From Stappia indica (GTDB lineage: Bacteria > Pseudomonadota > Alphaproteobacteria > Rhizobiales > Stappiaceae), in assembly GCF_009789575.1 (NCBI RefSeq), contig NZ_CP046908.1:2831001-2895000 (forward strand): DNA of 64,000 nt. The letters run 5' to 3'. Position numbers and translations under genes: made by a program. The notes beneath the pieces are model-generated. The model searched no databases. It had not been told where the DNA came from and was given only the letters and a program-made list of their open reading frames with translations. Numbering within the stretch: the stretch's first letter is position 1; each line of letters starts with the position of its first letter. Of the stretch, positions 57,172 through 64,000 are shown piece by piece.

Positions 57172-58493
57172 TGTCCTACGAGATGATTGCGCTGCTGATG
57201 TTCTCGTCGATGATGCTGATGCTGCTGACCGGTCAGCGCGTCTTCGGCGCCATCGGCGGCGTGGCGGCGGTGGCGGCGCTGGCGCTGTGGGGCACCGGCG
57301 GGTCGGACATCCCCTTCGCCTCGGCCATGAAGCTGATGAAGTGGTATCCGCTTCTCACCCTGCCGATGTTCATCTTCATGGGCTATGTCCTGTCGGAATC
57401 GAAGATCGCCGACGACCTCTACAAGATGTTCCACGTGTGGATGGGTCCGGTTTCGGGCGGGCTCGCCATCGGCACGATCGGCCTGATGGTGCTGGTCTCG
57501 GCGATGAACGGCCTGTCCGTCGCCGGCATGGCGATCGGCGCCACCATCGCCCTGCCCGAGCTGCTGCGCCGCGGCTACGACAAGCGCATGGTCACCGGCG
57601 TCATCCAGGCCGGGTCCTCGCTCGGCATTCTGGTGCCTCCCTCGGTGGTGCTGGTGCTCTACGCGATGATCGCGCGCCAGCCGGTCGGCCAGCTCTGGCT
57701 CGCCGGCGTGGTGCCGGGGCTGATGATGGCGACGATGTTCGTCGTCTACATCTATGTCCGCTGCCGCATCACGCCCTCGCTCGGCCCGGTCCTGCCGGCG
57801 GACGAGCGCAACGTCTCGCGGGCCGAGAAGATGCGCCTGCTCGGCGCCGGCATCCTGCCGCTGGTGATCTTCGCCACGATGATGGTGCCCTTCGTCAACG
57901 GCTGGACCTCGCTGGTCGAGAGTTCCGCCATCGGCGCCATGACCGCGTTCCTCGCCGCCCTGCTCAAGCGGCGGATGACCTGGACGGTGTTCGAGACCTG
58001 TCTGCGGCAGACGCTGGCGATCTCCTGCATGTTCATGTGGATCATCCTCGCCGCGCTCGGTTTCGGCGCCGTGTTCGACGGTCTGGGCGCGGTCAAGGCG
58101 ATCGAGACGCTCTTCACCGAGCGACTCGGCCTGTCGCCCTGGATGATCCTGATCCTGATGCAGGTCTCGTTCCTGGTGATGGGTACGTTCCTCGACGACA
58201 CGGCGATGCTGGTCATCGTCGCGCCGCTCTACGTGCCCTTGGTCGCAGCGCTCGGCTTCGATCTCGTGTGGTACGGCGTGCTCTACACGGTCACCACCCA
58301 GATTGCCTACATGACCCCGCCCTTCGGCTACAACCTGTTCCTGATGCGGGCGATGGCGCCGCCGGAGATCTCCATGCGGGACATCTACGGCTCGATCGGG
58401 CCCTTTGTTCTGGTCATGATCCTGGCATTGGCATTGATAATGATCTTTCCGCAGATCGCCCTGTGGCTGCCCGACTACATCTACGGCCGCTGA
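57171..58493 (+). CDS. TRAP transporter large permease (DctM), second system
   Basis: 440 residues, about 11-12 helices. LPMFIFMGYVLSESKIADDLYKMF, MNGLSVAGMAIGATIALPELL, AGSSLGILVPPSVVLVLYAMI and the C-terminal IAYMTPPFGYNLFLMRAM are DctM motifs. Shares the A of the dctQ stop codon (TGATG). Confidence 0.93.
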   Translation: MSYEMIALLMFSSMMLMLLTGQRVFGAIGGVAAVAALALWGTGGSDIPFASAMKLMKWYPLLTLPMFIFMGYVLSESKIADDLYKMFHVWMGPVSGGLAIGTIGLMVLVSAMNGLSVAGMAIGATIALPELLRRGYDKRMVTGVIQAGSSLGILVPPSVVLVLYAMIARQPVGQLWLAGVVPGLMMATMFVVYIYVRCRITPSLGPVLPADERNVSRAEKMRLLGAGILPLVIFATMMVPFVNGWTSLVESSAIGAMTAFLAALLKRRMTWTVFETCLRQTLAISCMFMWIILAALGFGAVFDGLGAVKAIETLFTERLGLSPWMILILMQVSFLVMGTFLDDTAMLVIVAPLYVPLVAALGFDLVWYGVLYTVTTQIAYMTPPFGYNLFLMRAMAPPEISMRDIYGSIGPFVLVMILALALIMIFPQIALWLPDYIYGR

Positions 58494-58626
58494 CAGAGGA
58501 GATCCGAACGAGACGCATCACCGCAGCAGAAGGAGCCTGGCCACCGGATACCGATCGCCGCGCCATCACAACAACCAGAAAGGGCGCGCTCTTGCATCTC
58601 TTCAACGAAACCAAGGGGAATGAGAC

Positions 58627-59676
58627 ATGACCAACAGACGCGACTTTCTGAAGAAGGCGGGCCTTGGCACCGTCGCCGCCGCCGGCGCCTCGACGCTGGC
58701 CGCCCCTGCCGTGCTCGGCCAGGCGCCGATCAAGTGGCGGTTGCAGACCTATGCGGGCGCCGCGCTCGCCGAGCATGTGATCAAGCCGCATATCGACGCC
58801 TTCAACAAGGCGGCCAACGGCCAGATGGAGATCGAGCTGTTCTTCGCCGACCAACTGGTGCCGACCGGCGAGCTGTTCCGCGCCATGCAGCGCGGCACCA
58901 TCGATGCCGTGCAGTCGGATGACGATTCCATGGCCTCGCCGACGGAAGTGACCGTGTTCGGCGGCTACTTCCCCTTCGCCAGCCGCTATTCGCTGGATGT
59001 GCCGGTGCTGTTCAACCAGTACGGCCTGAAGGAGATCTGGGAAGAGGAATACGCCAAGGTCGGCGTCAAGCACATCTCCGCCGGCGCCTGGGATCCGTGC
59101 CACTTCGCCACCAAGGATCCGATCCGCAGCCTTGCCGACCTCAAGGGCAAGCGCGTCTTCACCTTCCCGACCGCCGGCCGTTTCCTGGCCCAGTTCGGCG
59201 TGGTGCCGGTGACGCTGCCCTGGGAGGACATCGAGGTCGCGGTGCAGACCGGCGAACTCGATGGCGTCGCCTGGTCGGGCATCACCGAGGACTACACGGT
59301 CGGCTGGGCCGACGTGACCAACTACTTCCTGACCAACAACATCTCCGGCGCCTGGGCCGGTTCGTTCTTCGCCAACATGGACCGCTGGAACGAACTGCCC
59401 GACCATCTCAAGACGATGCTGCAGCTGGCCATGGATGCGTCGCACTACTATCGCCAGTGGTGGTACTGGGGCGGCGAGGCGAGCCTTCGCGTCAACGGCA
59501 CCAAGATGCAGCTGACCTCGATTCCGGACGCCGAGTGGGCCACCGTCGAGGAGGCCGCCGTCAAGTTCTGGGACGAGATTGCGGCCGAGTCCGAGATCAA
59601 GGCGAAGGTCGTCGAGATCTTCAAGAAGTACAATTCCGACATGCAGAAGGCCGGGCGGCCCTACCGCTACACCTGA
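58627..59676 (+). CDS. TRAP transporter solute-binding protein (DctP), second system
   Basis: 349 residues with a twin-arginine type signal NRRDFLKKAGLGTVAAAGASTLAAPAVLG. The mature part KWRLQTYAGAALAEHVIKPHIDAFNKAANGQ and the Arg-containing LKGKRVFTFPTAGRFLAQFG are DctP features; ELDGVAWSGITEDYTVGW lines the ligand site. Unusual order, after the permeases. By context the ligand is an amine or amino-acid derivative, unproven. Confidence 0.9.
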   Translation: MTNRRDFLKKAGLGTVAAAGASTLAAPAVLGQAPIKWRLQTYAGAALAEHVIKPHIDAFNKAANGQMEIELFFADQLVPTGELFRAMQRGTIDAVQSDDDSMASPTEVTVFGGYFPFASRYSLDVPVLFNQYGLKEIWEEEYAKVGVKHISAGAWDPCHFATKDPIRSLADLKGKRVFTFPTAGRFLAQFGVVPVTLPWEDIEVAVQTGELDGVAWSGITEDYTVGWADVTNYFLTNNISGAWAGSFFANMDRWNELPDHLKTMLQLAMDASHYYRQWWYWGGEASLRVNGTKMQLTSIPDAEWATVEEAAVKFWDEIAAESEIKAKVVEIFKKYNSDMQKAGRPYRYT

Positions 59677-59683
59677 TGCCGGC

Positions 59684-59716
59684 GGGCCGGGGCGGCGTTC
59701 GTCGCCCCGGCCCTTC
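59684..59716 (+). terminator. Hairpin after the TRAP binding-protein gene
   Basis: Eleven-base perfect stem GGGCCGGGGCG (59684-59694) with CGCCCCGGCCC (59703-59713), eight-base loop, then TTCT. Likely a partial terminator/stabiliser giving more binding protein than downstream enzymes. Confidence 0.65.
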
Positions 59717-59758
59717 TGGTGCCGACCGCGCCCGCGCTTTCGCCCCGCTTAACCGACA

Positions 59759-61138
59759 ATGATGGTTCCAATGGCTGGCAATCTTTCTTTCGACGCTCTC
59801 AAGGCCGCCGTCGCCGACGGCACCATCGATACGGTGCTGGTCTGCGCCGTCGACATGCAGGGCCGCCTGATGGGCAAGCGCTTTCATGCGCGCAACTTCA
59901 TCGACCACTCCTTCGAGGAGACCCATTGCTGCAACTACCTGCTGGCGACGGACATCGAGATGTATACGGTCGAAGGCTATGCCGCGACCAGCTGGGCCGG
60001 CGGCTACGGCGACTATGTGATGAAGCCCGATCTTTCGACCCTGCGACCCGTGCCCTGGCTGGACGGCACGGCGATGGTGCTGTGCGACGTGCTCGACCAT
60101 CACCACCACGAGGCGGTGCCGCATTCGCCGCGTGCGCTGCTCAAGGGCCAGATCGCCCGTCTCGATGCCATGGGCCTCGAGGCCAAGATGGCGACCGAGC
60201 TGGAATTCTTCCTGTTCGAGAAGAGCTTCGACGACATCCGTCGCTCGGGCTTCCGCGATCTGGAACCGATCTCGGCCTATAACGAGGACTACCACATCCT
60301 CCAGACCACCAAGGAAGAGGAGGTGATGCGCCCGATCCGCAATCACCTCTACGCCGCGGGCATTCCGGTGGAGAATTCCAAGGGCGAGGCCGAGGCCGGC
60401 CAGGAGGAGCTGAACATCCGCTATGCGGATCCGCTCGCCTGCGCCGATCACCACACCATCGCCAAGCATGCCACCAAGGAAATCGCCTGGCAGCACGGCC
60501 GCGCGGTGACCTTCATGCCGAAATGGCATCATGCCCGCGTCGGTTCCTCGTCCCACGTCCACCAGTCGCTGTGGAACAAGGACGGCTCCAGCGCCTTCTT
60601 CGATGCGGATGCGCAGCACGGCATGTCCCAGCTGATGCACCACTACATGGCCGGCCTGATCCGCTACGCTCCGGATTACACCTGGTTCCTGGCGCCCTAT
60701 GTGAACAGCTACAAGCGTTTCCAGAAGGGCACCTTCGCGCCGACCAAGACCGCCTGGTCGGTCGACAACCGCACCGCCGGCTTCCGGCTCTGCGGCGAGG
60801 GCACCAAGGGCGTGCGCGTCGAGTGCCGCATCGGCGGTTCGGACCTCAACCCCTATCTGGCGCTGGCCGCGCAGCTTGCGGCCGGCATCCGGGGGATCGA
60901 GGAGAAGCTGGAGCTCGAGGCACCCGTTACCGGCGATCTCTACCAGTCGCGGAGGCTGAAGGAGATCCCGCGCACCCTGCGCGCGGCGACGGAGACCCTG
61001 CGCAAGTCGAAGATGCTGCGCCAGGCCTTCGGCGATGCGGTGATCGACCATTACGTCCGTGCGGCGGAATGGGAGCAGGAGGAGTTCGACCGCGTGGTGA
61101 CCGATTACGAGCTCGCCCGCGGTTTCGAGCGGGGGTAG
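59759..61138 (+). CDS. Glutamine synthetase family protein (gamma-glutamyl-amine ligase type)
   Basis: 459 residues. N-terminal beta-grasp domain (VCAVDMQGRLMGKRF) and GS catalytic domain with ELEFFLFE, SSHVHQSLWNKDGSSAFF, NRTAGFRLCGEGTKGVRVECRIGGSDLNPYLALAA. The shortened form and sequence style match the GlnA3/PuuA-like group that couples glutamate to amines. In an operon with a TRAP importer and aldehyde/alcohol dehydrogenases it probably activates an imported amine as a gamma-glutamyl amide. Start ATG 59759 or 59771; no strong ribosome site seen. Confidence 0.85.
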   Translation: MMVPMAGNLSFDALKAAVADGTIDTVLVCAVDMQGRLMGKRFHARNFIDHSFEETHCCNYLLATDIEMYTVEGYAATSWAGGYGDYVMKPDLSTLRPVPWLDGTAMVLCDVLDHHHHEAVPHSPRALLKGQIARLDAMGLEAKMATELEFFLFEKSFDDIRRSGFRDLEPISAYNEDYHILQTTKEEEVMRPIRNHLYAAGIPVENSKGEAEAGQEELNIRYADPLACADHHTIAKHATKEIAWQHGRAVTFMPKWHHARVGSSSHVHQSLWNKDGSSAFFDADAQHGMSQLMHHYMAGLIRYAPDYTWFLAPYVNSYKRFQKGTFAPTKTAWSVDNRTAGFRLCGEGTKGVRVECRIGGSDLNPYLALAAQLAAGIRGIEEKLELEAPVTGDLYQSRRLKEIPRTLRAATETLRKSKMLRQAFGDAVIDHYVRAAEWEQEEFDRVVTDYELARGFERG

Positions 61139-61157
61139 CCAACAAGAAAGGTACTAT

Positions 61158-61172
61158 TGCAACACTGTTGCA
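61158..61172. promoter_or_regulatory. Inverted repeat TGCAAC-ACT-GTTGCA upstream of the toxin-antitoxin pair
   Basis: Perfect six-base arms around a three-base spacer, 56 bp before the antitoxin start and in a short AT-richer stretch. Typical position for antitoxin autoregulation. Confidence 0.5.
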
Positions 61173-61227
61173 TTTTATCGTAAAGTGGGATTGCCCGGAG
61201 CGCCGGGCGATGGTCACGGAGGTTGCA

Positions 61228-61617
61228 ATGCGCAAGTACGATCCTCTCGGTTCCTACCTCAAGAGCAAGCATCTTGAGCAGGTTCCCATGACGTTTGCAG
61301 AGATCGAAAAGCTCATCGACGACCGGCTTCCCGCCTCCGCGCGTCGGCATCGTGCCTGGTGGAGCAACAATCCGAGCAACAGTGTTATAACTAAAGTGTG
61401 GTTGGAAGCTGGTTATGTTACCGCCAATGTCGATCTGGCGACGGAGCGACTTACCTTCCGCCGGAACCGGCCCCCCGTACTGCCGGCATCGCCCCGGCCT
61501 CCACGCCGCGCGGGACGGCTCTATGGTTGCATGAAAGGGACGCTGACCGTTGTCGAGGGAGCCGATCTCACCATGCCGGCCGACCCGGACTGGGCGGAGG
61601 TCTATGCCGATGGCTGA
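61228..61617 (+). CDS. Putative antitoxin with N-terminal DUF7662-like domain
   Basis: 129 residues. The N-terminal ~75 residues (KYDPLGSYLKSKHLEQVPMTFAEIEKLIDDRLPASARRHRAWWSNN, then AWLEAGYVTANVDLATERLTF style) match the DUF7662 pattern. After an Arg/Pro linker comes GCMKGTLTVVEGADLTMPADPDWAEVYADG, closely resembling the C-terminal toxin-binding tail of Phd/VapB antitoxins. ATG 61228 follows GGAGG by five bases. Overlaps the PIN gene by 8 bp. The domain call is from memory of the family pattern. Confidence 0.7.
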   Translation: MRKYDPLGSYLKSKHLEQVPMTFAEIEKLIDDRLPASARRHRAWWSNNPSNSVITKVWLEAGYVTANVDLATERLTFRRNRPPVLPASPRPPRRAGRLYGCMKGTLTVVEGADLTMPADPDWAEVYADG

Positions 61618-62014
61618 GCGCTTCCTGCTCGACACCTGCGCAATGATCTGGATCTCACAGGGGGATCCGATCACGGAGGACGCTCTGGCGGTGCTGGAGA
61701 CTGGGTCGCCGGTCAGTCTGTCCGCCATGTCGGCCTGGGAACTCGGAGTGCTCGTCGCCAAGGGGAGGCTGGCATCCGTCAAGCCGCCATTGCGGTGGTT
61801 CAACGACTTCGTCGAGGCCGCCGATCTCGAGGTCGAGGCGGTGACCCCCGACATTCTGGTCGCCTCTTCCTTTTTGCCAGGGCCGGTCCACAACGATCCC
61901 ATGGACCGGATCCTCATTGCCACAGCGCGCGAACACGACCTGACCATCGTCACCCGCGACCGCGCAATCCTCGCCTATGGCGAGGCGGGACACGTAAAGA
62001 CTCTAGCGTGCTAA
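61610..62014 (+). CDS. PIN domain toxin (VapC-like ribonuclease)
   Basis: 134 residues. PIN acidic residues are present: Asp in FLLDTCAMIW, Glu in MSAWELGVLVAKGRL, Asp pair in HNDPMDRILIATAREHDLTIVTRDRAI. VapC toxins cleave tRNA or rRNA when free of antitoxin. ATG 61610 overlaps the antitoxin stop by 8 bp. The stop is 15 bp before the aldehyde dehydrogenase start, so the pair lies inside a catabolic operon. Confidence 0.88.
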   Translation: MAERFLLDTCAMIWISQGDPITEDALAVLETGSPVSLSAMSAWELGVLVAKGRLASVKPPLRWFNDFVEAADLEVEAVTPDILVASSFLPGPVHNDPMDRILIATAREHDLTIVTRDRAILAYGEAGHVKTLAC

Positions 62015-62029
62015 ATGAAAGCCGAGATC

Positions 62030-63418
62030 ATGTCTGAAACAGTGAAGCTGATTTCCCCGGTCGACGGTTCCGTCTATGCGGAGCGTCCCGTGGCGAGTGC
62101 TGCCGAGATCGACCAGGCCGTGGCCGAGGCCCGCGCCGCACAGGCCGCCTGGGCGGCCACTCCGCTCTCCGAGCGCTGCTCGGCGGTGCTGGCCGCCGTC
62201 GCTGCGCTGGAGGCGATGAACGACGAGATCGTGCCCGAGCTGGCCTGGCAGATGGGCCGGCCGGTGCGCTATGGCGGCGAGAAGGGCGGCACGCGCGAGC
62301 GCACCGATTACATGGTCAAGATCGCCGAGGAGTCGCTCCGGGCCCGCCACCACACGGACCGTCCGGGCTTTACCCGCTACGTGCGGCCCGAGCCGCTCGG
62401 CATCGTCATGGTCATCGCGCCGTGGAACTATCCGTTCATGACGGCGATCAACACCATCGTCCCGGCGCTGATCGCCGGCAACGTGGTGATCCTCAAGCAC
62501 GCCGCGCAGACGCTGCTGGTCGGCGAGCGGCTCGACAAGGCGTTCAAGGCGGCGGGCCTGCCCAAGGGCGTCTTCCGCAACATCGTGCTGAACCACGGCC
62601 AGACCGAGGCGCTGCTCGGCTCGGGCCACATCGACCACATCAACTTCACCGGCTCGGTCGCCGGCGGCCGCGCCATCGAGAAGGCGGCGGCAGGCACCTT
62701 CGCGACGCTCGGCCTGGAGCTCGGCGGCAAGGACCCGGCCTATGTCCGCGAGGACGCCGATGTCGCCTTCGCGGTCGAGAACCTGGCCGATGGCGCCTTC
62801 TACAATTCCGGCCAGTGCTGCTGCGGCATCGAGCGCGTCTATGTGCACGAGAAGCACTACGACGCGGTGGTCGAGGGCCTGGCGGCGGCAGCCTCCGCCT
62901 ACACGCTCGGCAATCCGCTCGACGAGGCGACGACGCTCGGACCGATGGCGCAGGCGCGCTTTGCCGCCCATGTGCGCGAGCAGACCGCCGAGGCCCTGCG
63001 CAAGGGCGCGAAGGCCCTGGTCGACCGCGCGCGCTTCCCGCAGGACAAGGACGGCACGCCCTACCTGATGCCGCAGGTGCTGGTCGACGTCGATCACCAG
63101 ATGTCGGTGATGCGCGAGGAGAGCTTCGGCCCGGTCGTCGGCGTGATGAAGGTGCGCTCCGACGAGGAGGCGATCGCCCTGATGAACGACAGCCCCTACG
63201 GCCTGACCGCCTCGATCTGGACCGCCGACGAGGAGGCCGCCATCGCCATCGGCGACCGCGTGGAGACCGGTACGATCTTCATGAACCGCTGCGATTATCT
63301 CGACCCGGCGCTGGTATGGACCGGCGTCAAGGACACCGGCAAGGGCGCCGCCCTGTCGGAAATCGGCTACCTGTCGCTGACGCGGCCGAAGTCGTTCCAC
63401 CTGCGCGCCCGCTCGTAA
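62030..63418 (+). CDS. Aldehyde dehydrogenase family protein
   Basis: 462 residues. Cofactor region VMVIAPWNYPFMTAINTIVPALIAGNVVILKHA, catalytic Glu in LGLELGGKDP, catalytic Cys in FYNSGQCCCGIERVYVHEK, and EESFGPVVGVMKV. Oxidises an aldehyde with NAD(P)+. In this operon the natural substrate may be a gamma-glutamylated aminoaldehyde or the aldehyde made by the downstream alcohol dehydrogenase. Starts at ATG 62030 (ATG 62015 possible). Confidence 0.9.
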   Translation: MSETVKLISPVDGSVYAERPVASAAEIDQAVAEARAAQAAWAATPLSERCSAVLAAVAALEAMNDEIVPELAWQMGRPVRYGGEKGGTRERTDYMVKIAEESLRARHHTDRPGFTRYVRPEPLGIVMVIAPWNYPFMTAINTIVPALIAGNVVILKHAAQTLLVGERLDKAFKAAGLPKGVFRNIVLNHGQTEALLGSGHIDHINFTGSVAGGRAIEKAAAGTFATLGLELGGKDPAYVREDADVAFAVENLADGAFYNSGQCCCGIERVYVHEKHYDAVVEGLAAAASAYTLGNPLDEATTLGPMAQARFAAHVREQTAEALRKGAKALVDRARFPQDKDGTPYLMPQVLVDVDHQMSVMREESFGPVVGVMKVRSDEEAIALMNDSPYGLTASIWTADEEAAIAIGDRVETGTIFMNRCDYLDPALVWTGVKDTGKGAALSEIGYLSLTRPKSFHLRARS

Positions 63419-63469
63419 CGGCGCGCAGACCTCCCCGCTTCGCTTTCCTTCCTTTCAGGATCTCAGGAC

Positions 63470-64000
63470 ATGACCACCCTTCCGTCCGCCAACTGGAACT
63501 ACCCGACCTCCGTGCGCTTCGGCGCCGGGCGCATCAAGGAGCTCGGCAAGTGCGCCGCCCTGCTCGGCATGAAGCGCCCGCTGCTGGTCACCGACCCGGG
63601 TCTTGCGCGCCTGCCGATGACCGCGAACGCGCTGGAGCTGCTGCGCCAGGCGGGCCTGGAGCCGGACATCTTCAGCGACATCAAGCCGAACCCGACCGCA
63701 TCCAACGTGGAGGCGGGCGTTGCCGCCTATCGCGCCGGCGGTCATGACGGCGTCATCGCCTTCGGCGGCGGCTCCGGTCTCGATGCGGGCAAGGTCATCG
63801 CCTTCATGGCCGGCCAGACCCGGCCGATGTGGGACTTCGAGGACATCGGCGACTGGTGGACCCGCGCCGATCCGGACGGCATCGCGCCGATCCTCGCCGT
63901 ACCGACCACGGCCGGAACCGGCTCGGAGGTCGGCCGCGCCGGCGTCATCACCAACGAGGAAACCCACACCAAGAAGGTCATCTTCCATCCGAAGATGCTG
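63470..64000 (+). CDS. Iron-containing alcohol dehydrogenase (cut by window end)
   Basis: First 177 residues only. Fe-ADH family: VRFGAGRIKELGKCAALLGMKRPLLVTDPGL, the NAD-binding VIAFGGGSGLDAGKVIAFM and PTTAGTGSEVGRAGVITN. The His/Asp iron ligands lie beyond the window. Follows the aldehyde dehydrogenase by 51 bp with a CAGGA site; the two probably carry out consecutive alcohol-aldehyde-acid oxidation. Confidence 0.88.
   Translation, partial: MTTLPSANWNYPTSVRFGAGRIKELGKCAALLGMKRPLLVTDPGLARLPMTANALELLRQAGLEPDIFSDIKPNPTASNVEAGVAAYRAGGHDGVIAFGGGSGLDAGKVIAFMAGQTRPMWDFEDIGDWWTRADPDGIAPILAVPTTAGTGSEVGRAGVITNEETHTKKVIFHPKML

Overview
The window is about 68% GC by eye and densely coded. Gene content points to an alphaproteobacterium of the order Hyphomicrobiales (Rhizobiales), possibly near Stappia/Labrenzia/Pannonibacter. 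The evidence is the divergent mutS-maeB pair, the fxsA / Tim44-like / mltA / smr / XRE block, the glnD-murJ pair, many TRAP transporters, and the pcaDCHGB + pcaQ arrangement. The genus is an inference from gene order only.

Layout. 0-4.6 kb: start of mutS (minus strand, cut by the window edge), then maeB, trpF and trpB, closed by a strong terminator. 4.6-10.4 kb: an XRE-cupin regulator divergent from a TRAP transporter, RidA, MOSC and 2Fe-2S reductase operon, with two palindromic operators between them. 10.9 kb: tRNA-Arg(CCG). 11.0-13.6 kb: a lower-GC two-gene insert holding a caspase-like protease and a small partner of unknown family. 13.7-21.6 kb: a P1B metal ATPase, nikR and nikABCDE. 21.7-24.6 kb: lipase, a DUF6152/DUF6644-type pair and a secreted histidine phosphatase. 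24.7-31.9 kb: an aromatic (homogentisate-type) catabolic cluster with a divergent MarR regulator. 31.9-44.8 kb: mostly core genes (polA, acyltransferase, fxsA, Tim44-like, mltA, smr, an XRE gene, glnD, murJ), plus one AT-rich small membrane gene. 45.1-49.8 kb: a BMP-type (nucleoside-like) ABC importer. 49.8-54.7 kb: pcaB-G-H-C-D with divergent pcaQ. 54.7-64 kb: RpiR regulator divergent from an N-formylglutamate amidohydrolase family gene, a second TRAP transporter, a glutamine-synthetase-like gene, an aldehyde dehydrogenase and an iron alcohol dehydrogenase (cut by the window end).

The organism appears to be a scavenger of small organic acids, amines and aromatics. Most catabolic operons face a dedicated regulator with a visible inverted repeat between them.

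Two modules look out of place. One is the caspase-like protease and its partner beside the tRNA gene; the protease gene appears to start with CTG overlapping the partner's stop codon, and conflict/defence or programmed death is plausible but unproven. The other is a toxin-antitoxin pair (DUF7662-like antitoxin with a PIN toxin) sitting inside the glutamine-synthetase-like / aldehyde dehydrogenase operon. A third lead is the MOSC + orphan reductase pair, which resembles a split YcbX/mARC-type N-reductive system.
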